Made by a program: the position numbers and the translations under genes. Below are positions 55,114 to 62,400 of a stretch of 64,000 bases of DNA, in pieces. The notes beneath the pieces are model-generated. The model made no database searches, was not told where the DNA came from, and saw only the letters and a program-made list of their open reading frames with translations. Within the stretch, counting starts at the first letter, position 1, and each line of letters begins with the position of its first letter. This stretch comes from an uncultured Lachnospiraceae bacterium. GTDB taxonomy: Bacteria > Bacillota > Clostridia > Lachnospirales > Lachnospiraceae. The stretch spans positions 1-64,000 of the forward strand of contig CATLAK010000009.1 in NCBI GenBank assembly GCA_949878435.1, read 5' to 3'.

Positions 55114-55458
55114 ATGAACGAAATTATCAGAAGCATTGAAGCAGAACAGCTTAAAGAAGTTACTGAGTTTAATGTAGGCGATACCGTTAAGGTATACGGA
55201 AAGATTAAGGAAGGAAACCGTGAAAGAGTCCAGGTTTTTGAAGGTACTGTATTGAAGAGACAGGGAACCGGCGCAAGAGAGACCTTTACGGTAAGAAAGA
55301 CTTCTGGCGGCGTGGGTGTTGAAAAGACATGGCCTGTATACTCACCCAATGTAGAGAAAATCGAGGTTGTCAGAAGAGGTAAAGTTAGAAGAGCAAAACT
55401 GAACTACTTAAGAAACCGCGTAGGCAAGAAGGCAAAAGTAAAAGAAGCTGTTAAATAA
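55114..55458 (+). CDS. rplS: 50S ribosomal protein L19
   Basis: A 114-residue protein with typical [26 protein letters not shown] and VERTWPVYSP-like [16 protein letters not shown] is 8 bp upstream of ATG. It lies at the 30S/50S interface. It has a terminator 11 bp after the stop. Confidence 0.97.
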   Translation: MNEIIRSIEAEQLKEVTEFNVGDTVKVYGKIKEGNRERVQVFEGTVLKRQGTGARETFTVRKTSGGVGVEKTWPVYSPNVEKIEVVRRGKVRRAKLNYLRNRVGKKAKVKEAVK

Positions 55459-55469
55459 TCATAACGACC

Positions 55470-55502
55470 AAAGGACAATTGGTTACGCAATTGTCCTTTT
55501 CT
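55470..55502 (+). terminator. Intrinsic terminator of rplS
   Basis: A perfect 12-bp stem AAAGGACAATTG/CAATTGTCCTTT with a six-base loop, followed by TTTC. Confidence 0.9.
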
Positions 55503-55583
55503 TATGCAGTAAAATATGATAAAATAAATTCGGTACGGCTTATTTTTGACGATGCTTTTTAGGACAAAACAAGGGATATTCAT

Positions 55584-56168
55584 ATGGCAAGACACAAAGG
55601 ATTGAGTTTTTACGAAAAGAAAAAGCGGATCAGCAAGGAAATGGTCAGAGAAATTTTCGGAACCATCTTTTATTGCTTTGCAGCTATTTTATTAGCGTTT
55701 GTGATCGTGTTTTCCGTAGGCATGAAAATCAGCATGATTGGAGTTTCCATGGAACCGACCCTGTATAATGGGCAGGAAGTGCTGGTCAACAGATTTGTCT
55801 TTAAGATTTTTCCGCCCCACAGAGGGGATGTGGTTGCTTTTTTACCCAACGGTAATCCCAACACCCATTATTATGTGAAACGGGTCATAGGACTGCCGGG
55901 GGAGAGAATACAGATTATAGGCGGCTATGTATATATCAACGGAGAACTCTTGGTGGAAGACGAATCTTACGATAAAATAGCGGATGCAGGCATAGCCGAT
56001 ACGGAACTGCTGCTAGGGAGTGATGAGTATTTCGTGTTGGGGGATAACCGCAATTTCAGCGAGGACAGCCGGTCGGGAAATATAGGACCGGTGAGCAGAA
56101 AGACGATTGCCGGAAGAGTGTGGTTTAAGCTTGGCAGCGGTGAGGACAACATGGGATTTGTAAAATAA
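55584..56168 (+). CDS. lepB: Signal peptidase I (first copy)
   Basis: A 194-residue type I signal peptidase: one membrane helix (about 27-48), catalytic Ser in SMEPTLYNGQ (about 55) and catalytic Lys in YYVKRVIGLPGE (about 99), followed by LGDNRNFSEDSR. It removes signal peptides on the outer face of the membrane. A second copy lies after rbgA. AAGGGA precedes the start. Confidence 0.95.
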   Translation: MARHKGLSFYEKKKRISKEMVREIFGTIFYCFAAILLAFVIVFSVGMKISMIGVSMEPTLYNGQEVLVNRFVFKIFPPHRGDVVAFLPNGNPNTHYYVKRVIGLPGERIQIIGGYVYINGELLVEDESYDKIADAGIADTELLLGSDEYFVLGDNRNFSEDSRSGNIGPVSRKTIAGRVWFKLGSGEDNMGFVK

Positions 56169-56183
56169 GATAAGGAGAGGCGC

Positions 56184-57035
56184 ATGAATTATCAATGGTA
56201 TCCGGGGCATATGACGAAAGCCCGGCGGATGATGCAGGAAGATATCAAATTGATTGATTTGATGATTGAATTAGTGGATGCGAGGGCGCCTATGAGCAGC
56301 CGGAATCCTGATATAGATGAACTTGGCAGGAATAAATCACGTCTCATTCTGCTAAATAAGGCAGATTTGGCTGATCCGGCGTACAATCGGATTTGGACAG
56401 AATATTTTAAAGAAAAAGGCTTTTTCGTACAGGAGATCAATTCCAGGACAGGGGACGGGATAAGGAACATTCAGCCCCTGGTGCAGGAAGCGTGCAGGGA
56501 GAAGATTGAGCGTGACAGGAAGCGGGGAATCATAGGCAGACCGGTTCGTGCCATGGTGGCGGGGATTCCCAATGTGGGGAAATCGACCTTTATCAATTCC
56601 TTTGCCAAAAAAGCCTGTACCAAGACAGGGAACAAGCCGGGCGTTACCAGAGGAAAGCAGTGGATCCGGCTTAACAAAAATCTGGAACTATTAGACACCC
56701 CGGGAATTTTATGGCCGCGGTTTGAAAACCAGAAGGTGGGGGAGCGGCTTGCAGTTATTGGTTCCATCAATGATGAGATCCTGCATGGGGATGAGCTTGC
56801 TGTGGCGGTGATCCGCTACTTAAATCAAAATTATCCTGTTCTTTTGCAGGAGCGTTATCAAATAAGTACAAATGAGGATGCGTATAAGGCACTGGAAGAA
56901 ATCTGTATCAACAGACGCTGCTTCCAAAAAGGAGAGACGCCCGATATAGAGAGGGCATCTGCAATGATTTTGGATGATTTTAGAAGCGGCAAAATCGGCA
57001 GAATCACGTTAGAGCATCCGGAGGAGTGGCAGTGA
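56184..57035 (+). CDS. rbgA: Ribosome biogenesis GTPase RbgA (YlqF)
   Basis: A 283-residue circularly permuted GTPase. The G4 motif NKADL (about 53) comes before G1 GIPNVGKST (about 130) and G3 DTPG (about 172). The N-terminus MNYQWYPGHMTKARR is typical. It acts in late 50S assembly and fits the ribosomal neighbourhood. AAGGAGAGG supports the start. The last 4 bp overlap the second lepB. Confidence 0.96.
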   Translation: MNYQWYPGHMTKARRMMQEDIKLIDLMIELVDARAPMSSRNPDIDELGRNKSRLILLNKADLADPAYNRIWTEYFKEKGFFVQEINSRTGDGIRNIQPLVQEACREKIERDRKRGIIGRPVRAMVAGIPNVGKSTFINSFAKKACTKTGNKPGVTRGKQWIRLNKNLELLDTPGILWPRFENQKVGERLAVIGSINDEILHGDELAVAVIRYLNQNYPVLLQERYQISTNEDAYKALEEICINRRCFQKGETPDIERASAMILDDFRSGKIGRITLEHPEEWQ

Positions 57036-57571
57036 AAAGGAAAATTAAAGACATATTAGGCACCAGCCTGTATCTGCTTGTAGTGCTGGTTGCAACCTTT
57101 CTTGTGGTAACTTACGTGGGGCAGCGCACGAAGGTGTCCGGCAGTTCCATGGAACCTATGTTAAGCGATGGAGACAATCTGATCATAGATAAGATTTCAT
57201 ACCGTTTTGAGGATCCCCAGAGATATGACATTATTGTATTCCCATTCCAGTATGCAGGCAGACCCTATTATATTAAACGCATTATCGGGCTTCCGGGAGA
57301 GACGATCTATATCGATGACGACGGCAATATTTATATCAATGATGAACTTTTGGAGGAACCCTATGGAAAAGAAGTGATCACAGACCCGGGAAGGGCATAT
57401 GAGCCGATTACCTTGGGCGCAGATGAGTATTTCGTCATGGGAGATAACAGGAACAACAGCTCCGACAGCCGAGATCCTGTAGTTGGAAATATCCACAGGG
57501 ATGATCTGATCGGAAAGGCATGGATGCGGATTTGGCCTTTTGATGAAATCGGCATGATCAAACACCAGTAA
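57032..57571 (+). CDS. lepB: Signal peptidase I (second copy)
   Basis: A 179-residue type I signal peptidase with a GTG start at 57032 overlapping the rbgA stop; CGGAGGAG at 57019-57026 supports it over GTG 57026. One membrane helix (about 9-29), catalytic Ser in SSMEPMLSDG (about 39) and Lys in YYIKRIIGLPGE (about 82). It is a diverged paralog of the copy at 55.6 kb, with a shorter cytoplasmic N-terminus. Confidence 0.95.
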   Translation: MKRKIKDILGTSLYLLVVLVATFLVVTYVGQRTKVSGSSMEPMLSDGDNLIIDKISYRFEDPQRYDIIVFPFQYAGRPYYIKRIIGLPGETIYIDDDGNIYINDELLEEPYGKEVITDPGRAYEPITLGADEYFVMGDNRNNSSDSRDPVVGNIHRDDLIGKAWMRIWPFDEIGMIKHQ

Positions 57572-57605
57572 AACGGCGATAGAAAGATACGGAAAAGGTA
57601 CGCAG

Positions 57606-58364
57606 ATGGAACAGAAGATAAATGAGATTAAGAACATTTTACAGGCAGCCAGCATTGATGAGCTGCCTGCCTTTATAGAAAGCTACGGCAAGGATGTACG
57701 CGCCGGAGTGCAGACGCTTGTCCAAAAGGCGCAAAAGCAAATGGCGGATTACCAGAAGGAACTTGCGCGCACAGAAAAAATGAAAGAATTTGAAAAGGAG
57801 TATTGCTCCTACGCCTATATCTGCGGCATCGATGAGGTGGGGAGAGGACCGTTAGCGGGACCGGTGGTTGCCGGTGCGGTGATCCTGCCAAAGGATTGTG
57901 ACATTTTATACCTTAATGATTCCAAACAATTGACCGAAAAAAAGAGAGAAGAGTTATATGGTGAGATCATGGAAAAGGCGGTGGCGACAGGACTTGGATT
58001 TGTATCGCCGGAGCGCATAGACCAGATCAATATCCTGCAGGCGACCTATGAGGCGATGCGGGAAGCGGTTGCAAAGTTAGAGCCGGCGCCGGATCTTCTT
58101 TTAAACGATGCGGTGACGATTCCGGGCATTTCGGTGAAGCAGGTGCCGATCATCAAGGGAGATGCAAAGAGTATCTCCATTGCTGCGGCAAGCATCATTG
58201 CAAAGGTGACCAGAGACCGGCTGATGGTACAATATGACAGTATCTTTCCGGAGTACGGATTTGCCGCCAATAAAGGATACGGTGCAAAGAATCATATTGA
58301 TGCATTGAAAAAATATGGACCAACCCCCATACACCGCAGAAGCTTTATCAAAAATTTTTTGTAG
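57606..58364 (+). CDS. rnhB: Ribonuclease HII
   Basis: A 252-residue protein. An N-terminal helical extension of about 75 residues (usual in Firmicutes RnhB) precedes the catalytic domain starting GIDEVGRGPLAGPVVAG, which contains the DE pair. Further acidic residues are in LNDAVTI and KGDAKS. It removes ribonucleotides from DNA and primer remnants. Confidence 0.96.
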   Translation: MEQKINEIKNILQAASIDELPAFIESYGKDVRAGVQTLVQKAQKQMADYQKELARTEKMKEFEKEYCSYAYICGIDEVGRGPLAGPVVAGAVILPKDCDILYLNDSKQLTEKKREELYGEIMEKAVATGLGFVSPERIDQINILQATYEAMREAVAKLEPAPDLLLNDAVTIPGISVKQVPIIKGDAKSISIAAASIIAKVTRDRLMVQYDSIFPEYGFAANKGYGAKNHIDALKKYGPTPIHRRSFIKNFL

Positions 58365-58382
58365 AGTGAAAAAGGAGAAACA

Positions 58383-60026
58383 ATGAGACTTTCATCATAC
58401 ACAAATCAAATCAACCAGGTGTTTGTTGAGAATATGAATGCAGAAAGCACATCCTCGCTGGAGCAGGGGCTTAGAAACGGCATGGATGCCGTTATGGGAA
58501 GACTCCCCGGGCAGTCCATTACAGGGGAAGTGTTGATGCGGGATGGAAGCGATATACTCATTTCCCTCGGAGAAAATCAATTGTTGCAGGCAAAGCTTGA
58601 AGGAAGCATGTCAGCCCAGCCGGGGCAGCTTTTGACCTTTCAAATCAAAAATAATGCCAACAGCAAGATTGTCTTAAGCCCTTTGTTTGAAAATTTAAGC
58701 CAGGATCCGAATGTGTCCAAGGCGCTGCAGGCGGCAGGGATTCCGGAGACGAATATTACAGCCGGAATGGTCAAAGCCATGATGCAGGAAGGACTTCCCA
58801 TCAATAAGCAGTCTTTGTATCAGATGAACCGGCTCATCAACGCAAATCCGCAGGTCAGTATGGAGACGCTGGTGCAGATGCAGCGGATGAACCTTCCCAT
58901 TACCAAAGATACGATTTTTCAATTTGAGGCATATAAAAATTATCAACATCAGTTAAGCGAGAGCCTGTCCGATATTGCAGATGCATTTACCCAGAGTTTC
59001 CAGGAAATGACGGGCAGCGGTGAACTCTCCCAGGGAATTAATTTCTACAAAAATGTACTGGGAATTTTGACAGAAGGCGCCGGGGAGGCGGCAGGTGAAG
59101 AAGGTGCGGTCAATACCGCAGAAGGAGAAGAACAGGTAATTCAAAATTCTGCCGGGCAGGGAGAGAAGACTGAGCCTATTTTGGATAAAAATGCGCCATC
59201 CCAGGTTAGGACACAGCCGCCCATCCTTCCGGAAAATGAATTGGAGGGACTTGTGAAGGCATTAAAAAATGCGGATGTGCCGGACAAAATCGTAGGCGCA
59301 GTGGCACAGAACCGGATGAGCGGTCAGGCACTTTTGCATGAAATTGAAAAAATGCTTTCGGAGGATGCCATACCGGATAAAGAGAAATTTTTTGAGCTTT
59401 TAGAGAGCAGGGAATTCAAGCATGTGCTCAAAAATGAGATGAACAGGCAATGGCTGATGCTGCCGGAAGAAGTGGCAAATGAGCACAGTGTGGATAAACT
59501 GTATGAGCGGCTCAACAGCCAGATGAATCGTTTGAATCAGATGCTGGCGCAGACTGCCAAAGCAGATACGCCGCTTGCAAAGGCGGTTTCTAATGTCGCC
59601 AACAACATTGATTTTATGAACCAACTAAATCAGACCTTTACCTATGTCCAGATTCCTTTAAAAATGCAGGGGAAAGAAGCGAATGGCGAGCTGTTCGTCT
59701 ATACCAACAAAAAGAGCCTTGCCAAGAAGGACGGGAGCGTAAGCGCCCTTTTGCATCTTGACATGGAGTATCTGGGAAGTCTGGATGTGTATGTGGCACT
59801 GAATGACCGGAAGGTCTCTACTAAATTTTATTTAAAGGATGATGCAGCCCTTGACCTGATTGCCCAGAATATCGACCTTTTGAACCAAAGGCTGGAAGAG
59901 AGGGGATATGCAGTGAATGCAGAATTTATTAATCGGGATGAGGACACCAATATGATGGATGAGATGCTGAAGCAGAACAAAAATATTTCTGTGCTGGCAG
60001 GGTATTCCTTTGATGCAAGAGCATAA
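58383..60026 (+). CDS. FliK-like protein (YlqG position homolog)
   Basis: A 547-residue protein with a Gln/Met-rich N-terminal region, an acidic linker (about 235-285) and a C-terminal domain (about 420-547) whose segment LLHLDMEYLGSLDVYVALNDRKV resembles the FliK hook-length control C-terminus. In Bacillus the gene after rnhB (ylqG) has the same place and type. The following gene encodes an FlhB C-terminal domain, the natural partner of FliK. No flagellar operon is adjacent, so a flagellar role is uncertain. GGAGAAACA precedes the start. Confidence 0.7.
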   Translation: MRLSSYTNQINQVFVENMNAESTSSLEQGLRNGMDAVMGRLPGQSITGEVLMRDGSDILISLGENQLLQAKLEGSMSAQPGQLLTFQIKNNANSKIVLSPLFENLSQDPNVSKALQAAGIPETNITAGMVKAMMQEGLPINKQSLYQMNRLINANPQVSMETLVQMQRMNLPITKDTIFQFEAYKNYQHQLSESLSDIADAFTQSFQEMTGSGELSQGINFYKNVLGILTEGAGEAAGEEGAVNTAEGEEQVIQNSAGQGEKTEPILDKNAPSQVRTQPPILPENELEGLVKALKNADVPDKIVGAVAQNRMSGQALLHEIEKMLSEDAIPDKEKFFELLESREFKHVLKNEMNRQWLMLPEEVANEHSVDKLYERLNSQMNRLNQMLAQTAKADTPLAKAVSNVANNIDFMNQLNQTFTYVQIPLKMQGKEANGELFVYTNKKSLAKKDGSVSALLHLDMEYLGSLDVYVALNDRKVSTKFYLKDDAALDLIAQNIDLLNQRLEERGYAVNAEFINRDEDTNMMDEMLKQNKNISVLAGYSFDARA

Positions 60027-60041
60027 GGCAGGTGGGATTTT

Positions 60042-60332
60042 ATGAAAGAAGAGAAGCAAAAAATAAAGCAGGCAATTGCCCTTTCTTATGATCCCGAAGA
60101 CAATGCGCCCAGAGTCATTGCAAGCGGAAAGGGCGTGCTGGCGGAACGTATCATAGAAAAAGCGCAGGAAGCGGCAGTGCCGGTGCACCGGGACGACAAG
60201 CTGGCGGATACACTTTCCCGGCTGGAAATCGGAGAGATGATTCCGCCGGAACTTTACGAAGTGGTTGCAGAGATTTTAGTATTCGTGGATGCCATGGATA
60301 AGATTAAGGCAAAGATGGATAAAGTAAAGTAA
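60042..60332 (+). CDS. FlhB C-terminal-domain protein (YlqH-like)
   Basis: A 96-residue soluble protein matching the cytoplasmic C-terminal part of FlhB/EscU export switches (AIALSYDPEDNAPRVIASGKG ... VPVHRDDKLADTLSRLEIGEMIPPELYEVVAEIL). The membrane domain and the NPTH autocleavage motif are absent; the protein starts just after where NPTH would be. It lies 15 bp after the FliK-like gene. Together they form a free-standing substrate-switch pair. Confidence 0.85.
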   Translation: MKEEKQKIKQAIALSYDPEDNAPRVIASGKGVLAERIIEKAQEAAVPVHRDDKLADTLSRLEIGEMIPPELYEVVAEILVFVDAMDKIKAKMDKVK

Positions 60333-60351
60333 GCGTTGTTAGGAGTAGCCA

Positions 60352-60729
60352 TTGAACAAAAGAAAAACGGGACAGCAATACGAGGATAAAGCGGCAGCTT
60401 ATCTTGAAAAATGCGGATTTACCATCCTTGAGCGGAATTTCAGATGCAGGCAGGGAGAGGTGGATCTTATAGGACTGCATGAAAACTGCCTGGTCTTCGT
60501 GGAAGTCAAGTACAGGAAAAATGCAGCTGCCGGAACGCCGGAGGAGGCGGTGGGGATTATAAAGCAGCAAAAAATATGCCAGGTTTCGGATTATTATAGA
60601 TTGATGCATCCGAAAAGGGAAGAAAGGCAGATCCGTTACGATGTGATCGCCTTTTGCGGGGAGCAGATTACATGGTATCGAAACGCGTTTCCCTATTTAA
60701 AGAAAGGCAGTCCGGGCGTTTTCTGGTGA
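60352..60729 (+). CDS. YraN family protein (UPF0102, endonuclease-like)
   Basis: A 125-residue protein with a TTG start at 60352 preceded by AGGAG. It has the restriction-endonuclease-like core YEDKAAAYLEKCGF, RCRQGEVDLIG and LVFVEVKYRK. The biological role is not firmly known. It follows rnhB in many genomes, as here. Confidence 0.9.
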   Translation: MNKRKTGQQYEDKAAAYLEKCGFTILERNFRCRQGEVDLIGLHENCLVFVEVKYRKNAAAGTPEEAVGIIKQQKICQVSDYYRLMHPKREERQIRYDVIAFCGEQITWYRNAFPYLKKGSPGVFW

Positions 60730-60762
60730 TATGGGCAAAGAAAGATGGGAGGTTTTAGACTT

Positions 60763-61614
60763 ATGGAATTGACAAGGAAAAACACAGACGCACACATGTG
60801 CGTGCGGAGATATAAGCAGATAGAATATCTGACCTTTCCCCTGTTAGAAGAGGCGGAAATGGTCAGACATTTATTTTCTACCAGAATCGGGGGCGTAAGC
60901 AAGGGGATTTATGCTTCCATGAATTTAAGTTATACCAGAGGGGATGATAAGGAAGCGGTGGATGAAAATTTCAGGCAGATAGCGGAAGTTTTTGAAACTA
61001 CCCCCCGCAGGATCGTGTGCTCCAAGCAGACCCATACCACCAATGTACGCCTGGTCACGGAAAAGGATTGCGGAAAAGGCGTGGTCTATCCGGCGGACTA
61101 CGATGATGTGGACGGGCTTGTAACCAATGTGCCGGGAATCGTGCTGTGCACTTCCTACGCAGACTGTGTGCCTCTTTATTTCGTGGATCCTAAGCATAAA
61201 GCCATCGGGCTTGGACATTCCGGCTGGCGGGGAACGGTGAACCGCATGGGGGAGGCAGTGTTAAAGATTATGGCGGATGCATTTGGGACGGAACCAGCGG
61301 ATGTGCTTGCAGCAATCGGTCCCTCCATATGCAGGGACTGCTATGAAGTGGGGGAAGACGTGGCAGAAAGGTTCAGACAAGGTTTTCCGGGAGAATGGAA
61401 GCATTTGCTGTTTGAGGGAAGAGCAGACGGAAAGTATCAGCTCGATCTCTGGGAGGCGAACAGGCGTGTCCTGTTAGGAGCGGGGATATTGGAAGACCAT
61501 CTTGCAGTGACGGATCTTTGCACCTGCTGCAACAGCCAGTACCTGTTTTCCCACCGTGCCAGTCAGGGAAAACGGGGAAATCTGGGGGCATTTCTGGAAT
61601 TAAGAAAGTCTTAA
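60763..61614 (+). CDS. pgeF: Peptidoglycan editing factor PgeF (multicopper/laccase-domain family)
   Basis: A 283-residue YfiH-type protein with GVSKGIYASMNLS, CSKQTHTTNVR, SYADCVPLYFVD, GLGHSGWRGTVN and the C-terminal CTCCNSQYLFSHRA. Members bind zinc through His and Cys residues and are implicated in peptidoglycan precursor editing or purine nucleoside metabolism. GGGAGG at 60747-60752 fits ATG 60763 better than ATG 60745. A weak terminator overlaps the stop. Confidence 0.9.
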   Translation: MELTRKNTDAHMCVRRYKQIEYLTFPLLEEAEMVRHLFSTRIGGVSKGIYASMNLSYTRGDDKEAVDENFRQIAEVFETTPRRIVCSKQTHTTNVRLVTEKDCGKGVVYPADYDDVDGLVTNVPGIVLCTSYADCVPLYFVDPKHKAIGLGHSGWRGTVNRMGEAVLKIMADAFGTEPADVLAAIGPSICRDCYEVGEDVAERFRQGFPGEWKHLLFEGRADGKYQLDLWEANRRVLLGAGILEDHLAVTDLCTCCNSQYLFSHRASQGKRGNLGAFLELRKS

Positions 61615-61621
61615 TTTTTTT
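61598..61621 (+). terminator. AT-rich terminator at the end of pgeF
   Basis: A 7-bp stem AATTAAG/CTTAATT with a five-base loop and a T run. The stem includes the pgeF stop codon. Confidence 0.6.
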
Positions 61622-61698
61622 CCTAAGTAACACTTAAAGTTTCTATGTTTTACTGATTATGTCAGATTTTTAGATAAATCCGGAAAGAGGAAGAGAAG

Positions 61699-62391
61699 AT
61701 GACCAACATTTTAGTATGCGATGATGACAAAGAGATTGTAGATGCCATTGAGATTTATTTAAATCAGGAGGGATACCAGGTTCATAAAGCTTATGACGGA
61801 GAGCAGGCGGTGCGGATGCTCAAGGAACTGAATATCCAGCTTCTCATAATCGATATCATGATGCCTAAGTTAGACGGCATCCGTGCAACCTTAAAGATCA
61901 GGGAGTACAGCAGCATACCTATCATATTTTTGTCGGCGAAGTCGGAGGATGCAGATAAGATCTTAGGGCTGAATGTCGGAGCAGACGATTATGTGACCAA
62001 ACCTTTCAATCCATTGGAACTGGTGGCAAGAGTCAAGTCCAACTTGCGCAGGTACACCCAGCTGGGAAACTTAAATGTGGAGAACAATGCATTGTTTCAG
62101 GCAGGCGGGCTTAGCATCAACGATGACACCAAGGAAGTGACAGTGGATGGGGAGATCGTCAAGCTGACGCCGATTGAGTATAATATTCTTCTTCTTTTAG
62201 TCAAGAATCAGGGAAAGGTATTTTCCATTGATCAGATTTATGAAAATATCTGGAATGAGGAGGCAATCGGTGCGGACAACACCGTTGCAGTCCACATCAG
62301 GCACATCAGAGAAAAGATTGAGATCAATCCAAAGGAGCCCAGATATTTGAAAGTGGTGTGGGGCGTTGGGTATAAGATCGAAAAACAGTAG
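61699..62391 (+). CDS. OmpR/PhoB-family response regulator
   Basis: A 230-residue protein with an N-terminal receiver domain (phospho-acceptor Asp52 in LLIIDIMMP, Lys101 in VTKPFNP, acidic pocket CDDD) and a C-terminal winged helix (about 135-230, KLTPIEYNILLLLVKNQGKVFS). GGAAAGAGGAAGAG precedes ATG 61699. The partner kinase starts 9 bp downstream. Target genes are not identified. Confidence 0.93.
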   Translation: MTNILVCDDDKEIVDAIEIYLNQEGYQVHKAYDGEQAVRMLKELNIQLLIIDIMMPKLDGIRATLKIREYSSIPIIFLSAKSEDADKILGLNVGADDYVTKPFNPLELVARVKSNLRRYTQLGNLNVENNALFQAGGLSINDDTKEVTVDGEIVKLTPIEYNILLLLVKNQGKVFSIDQIYENIWNEEAIGADNTVAVHIRHIREKIEINPKEPRYLKVVWGVGYKIEKQ

Positions 62392-62400
62392 AGGTATGAC

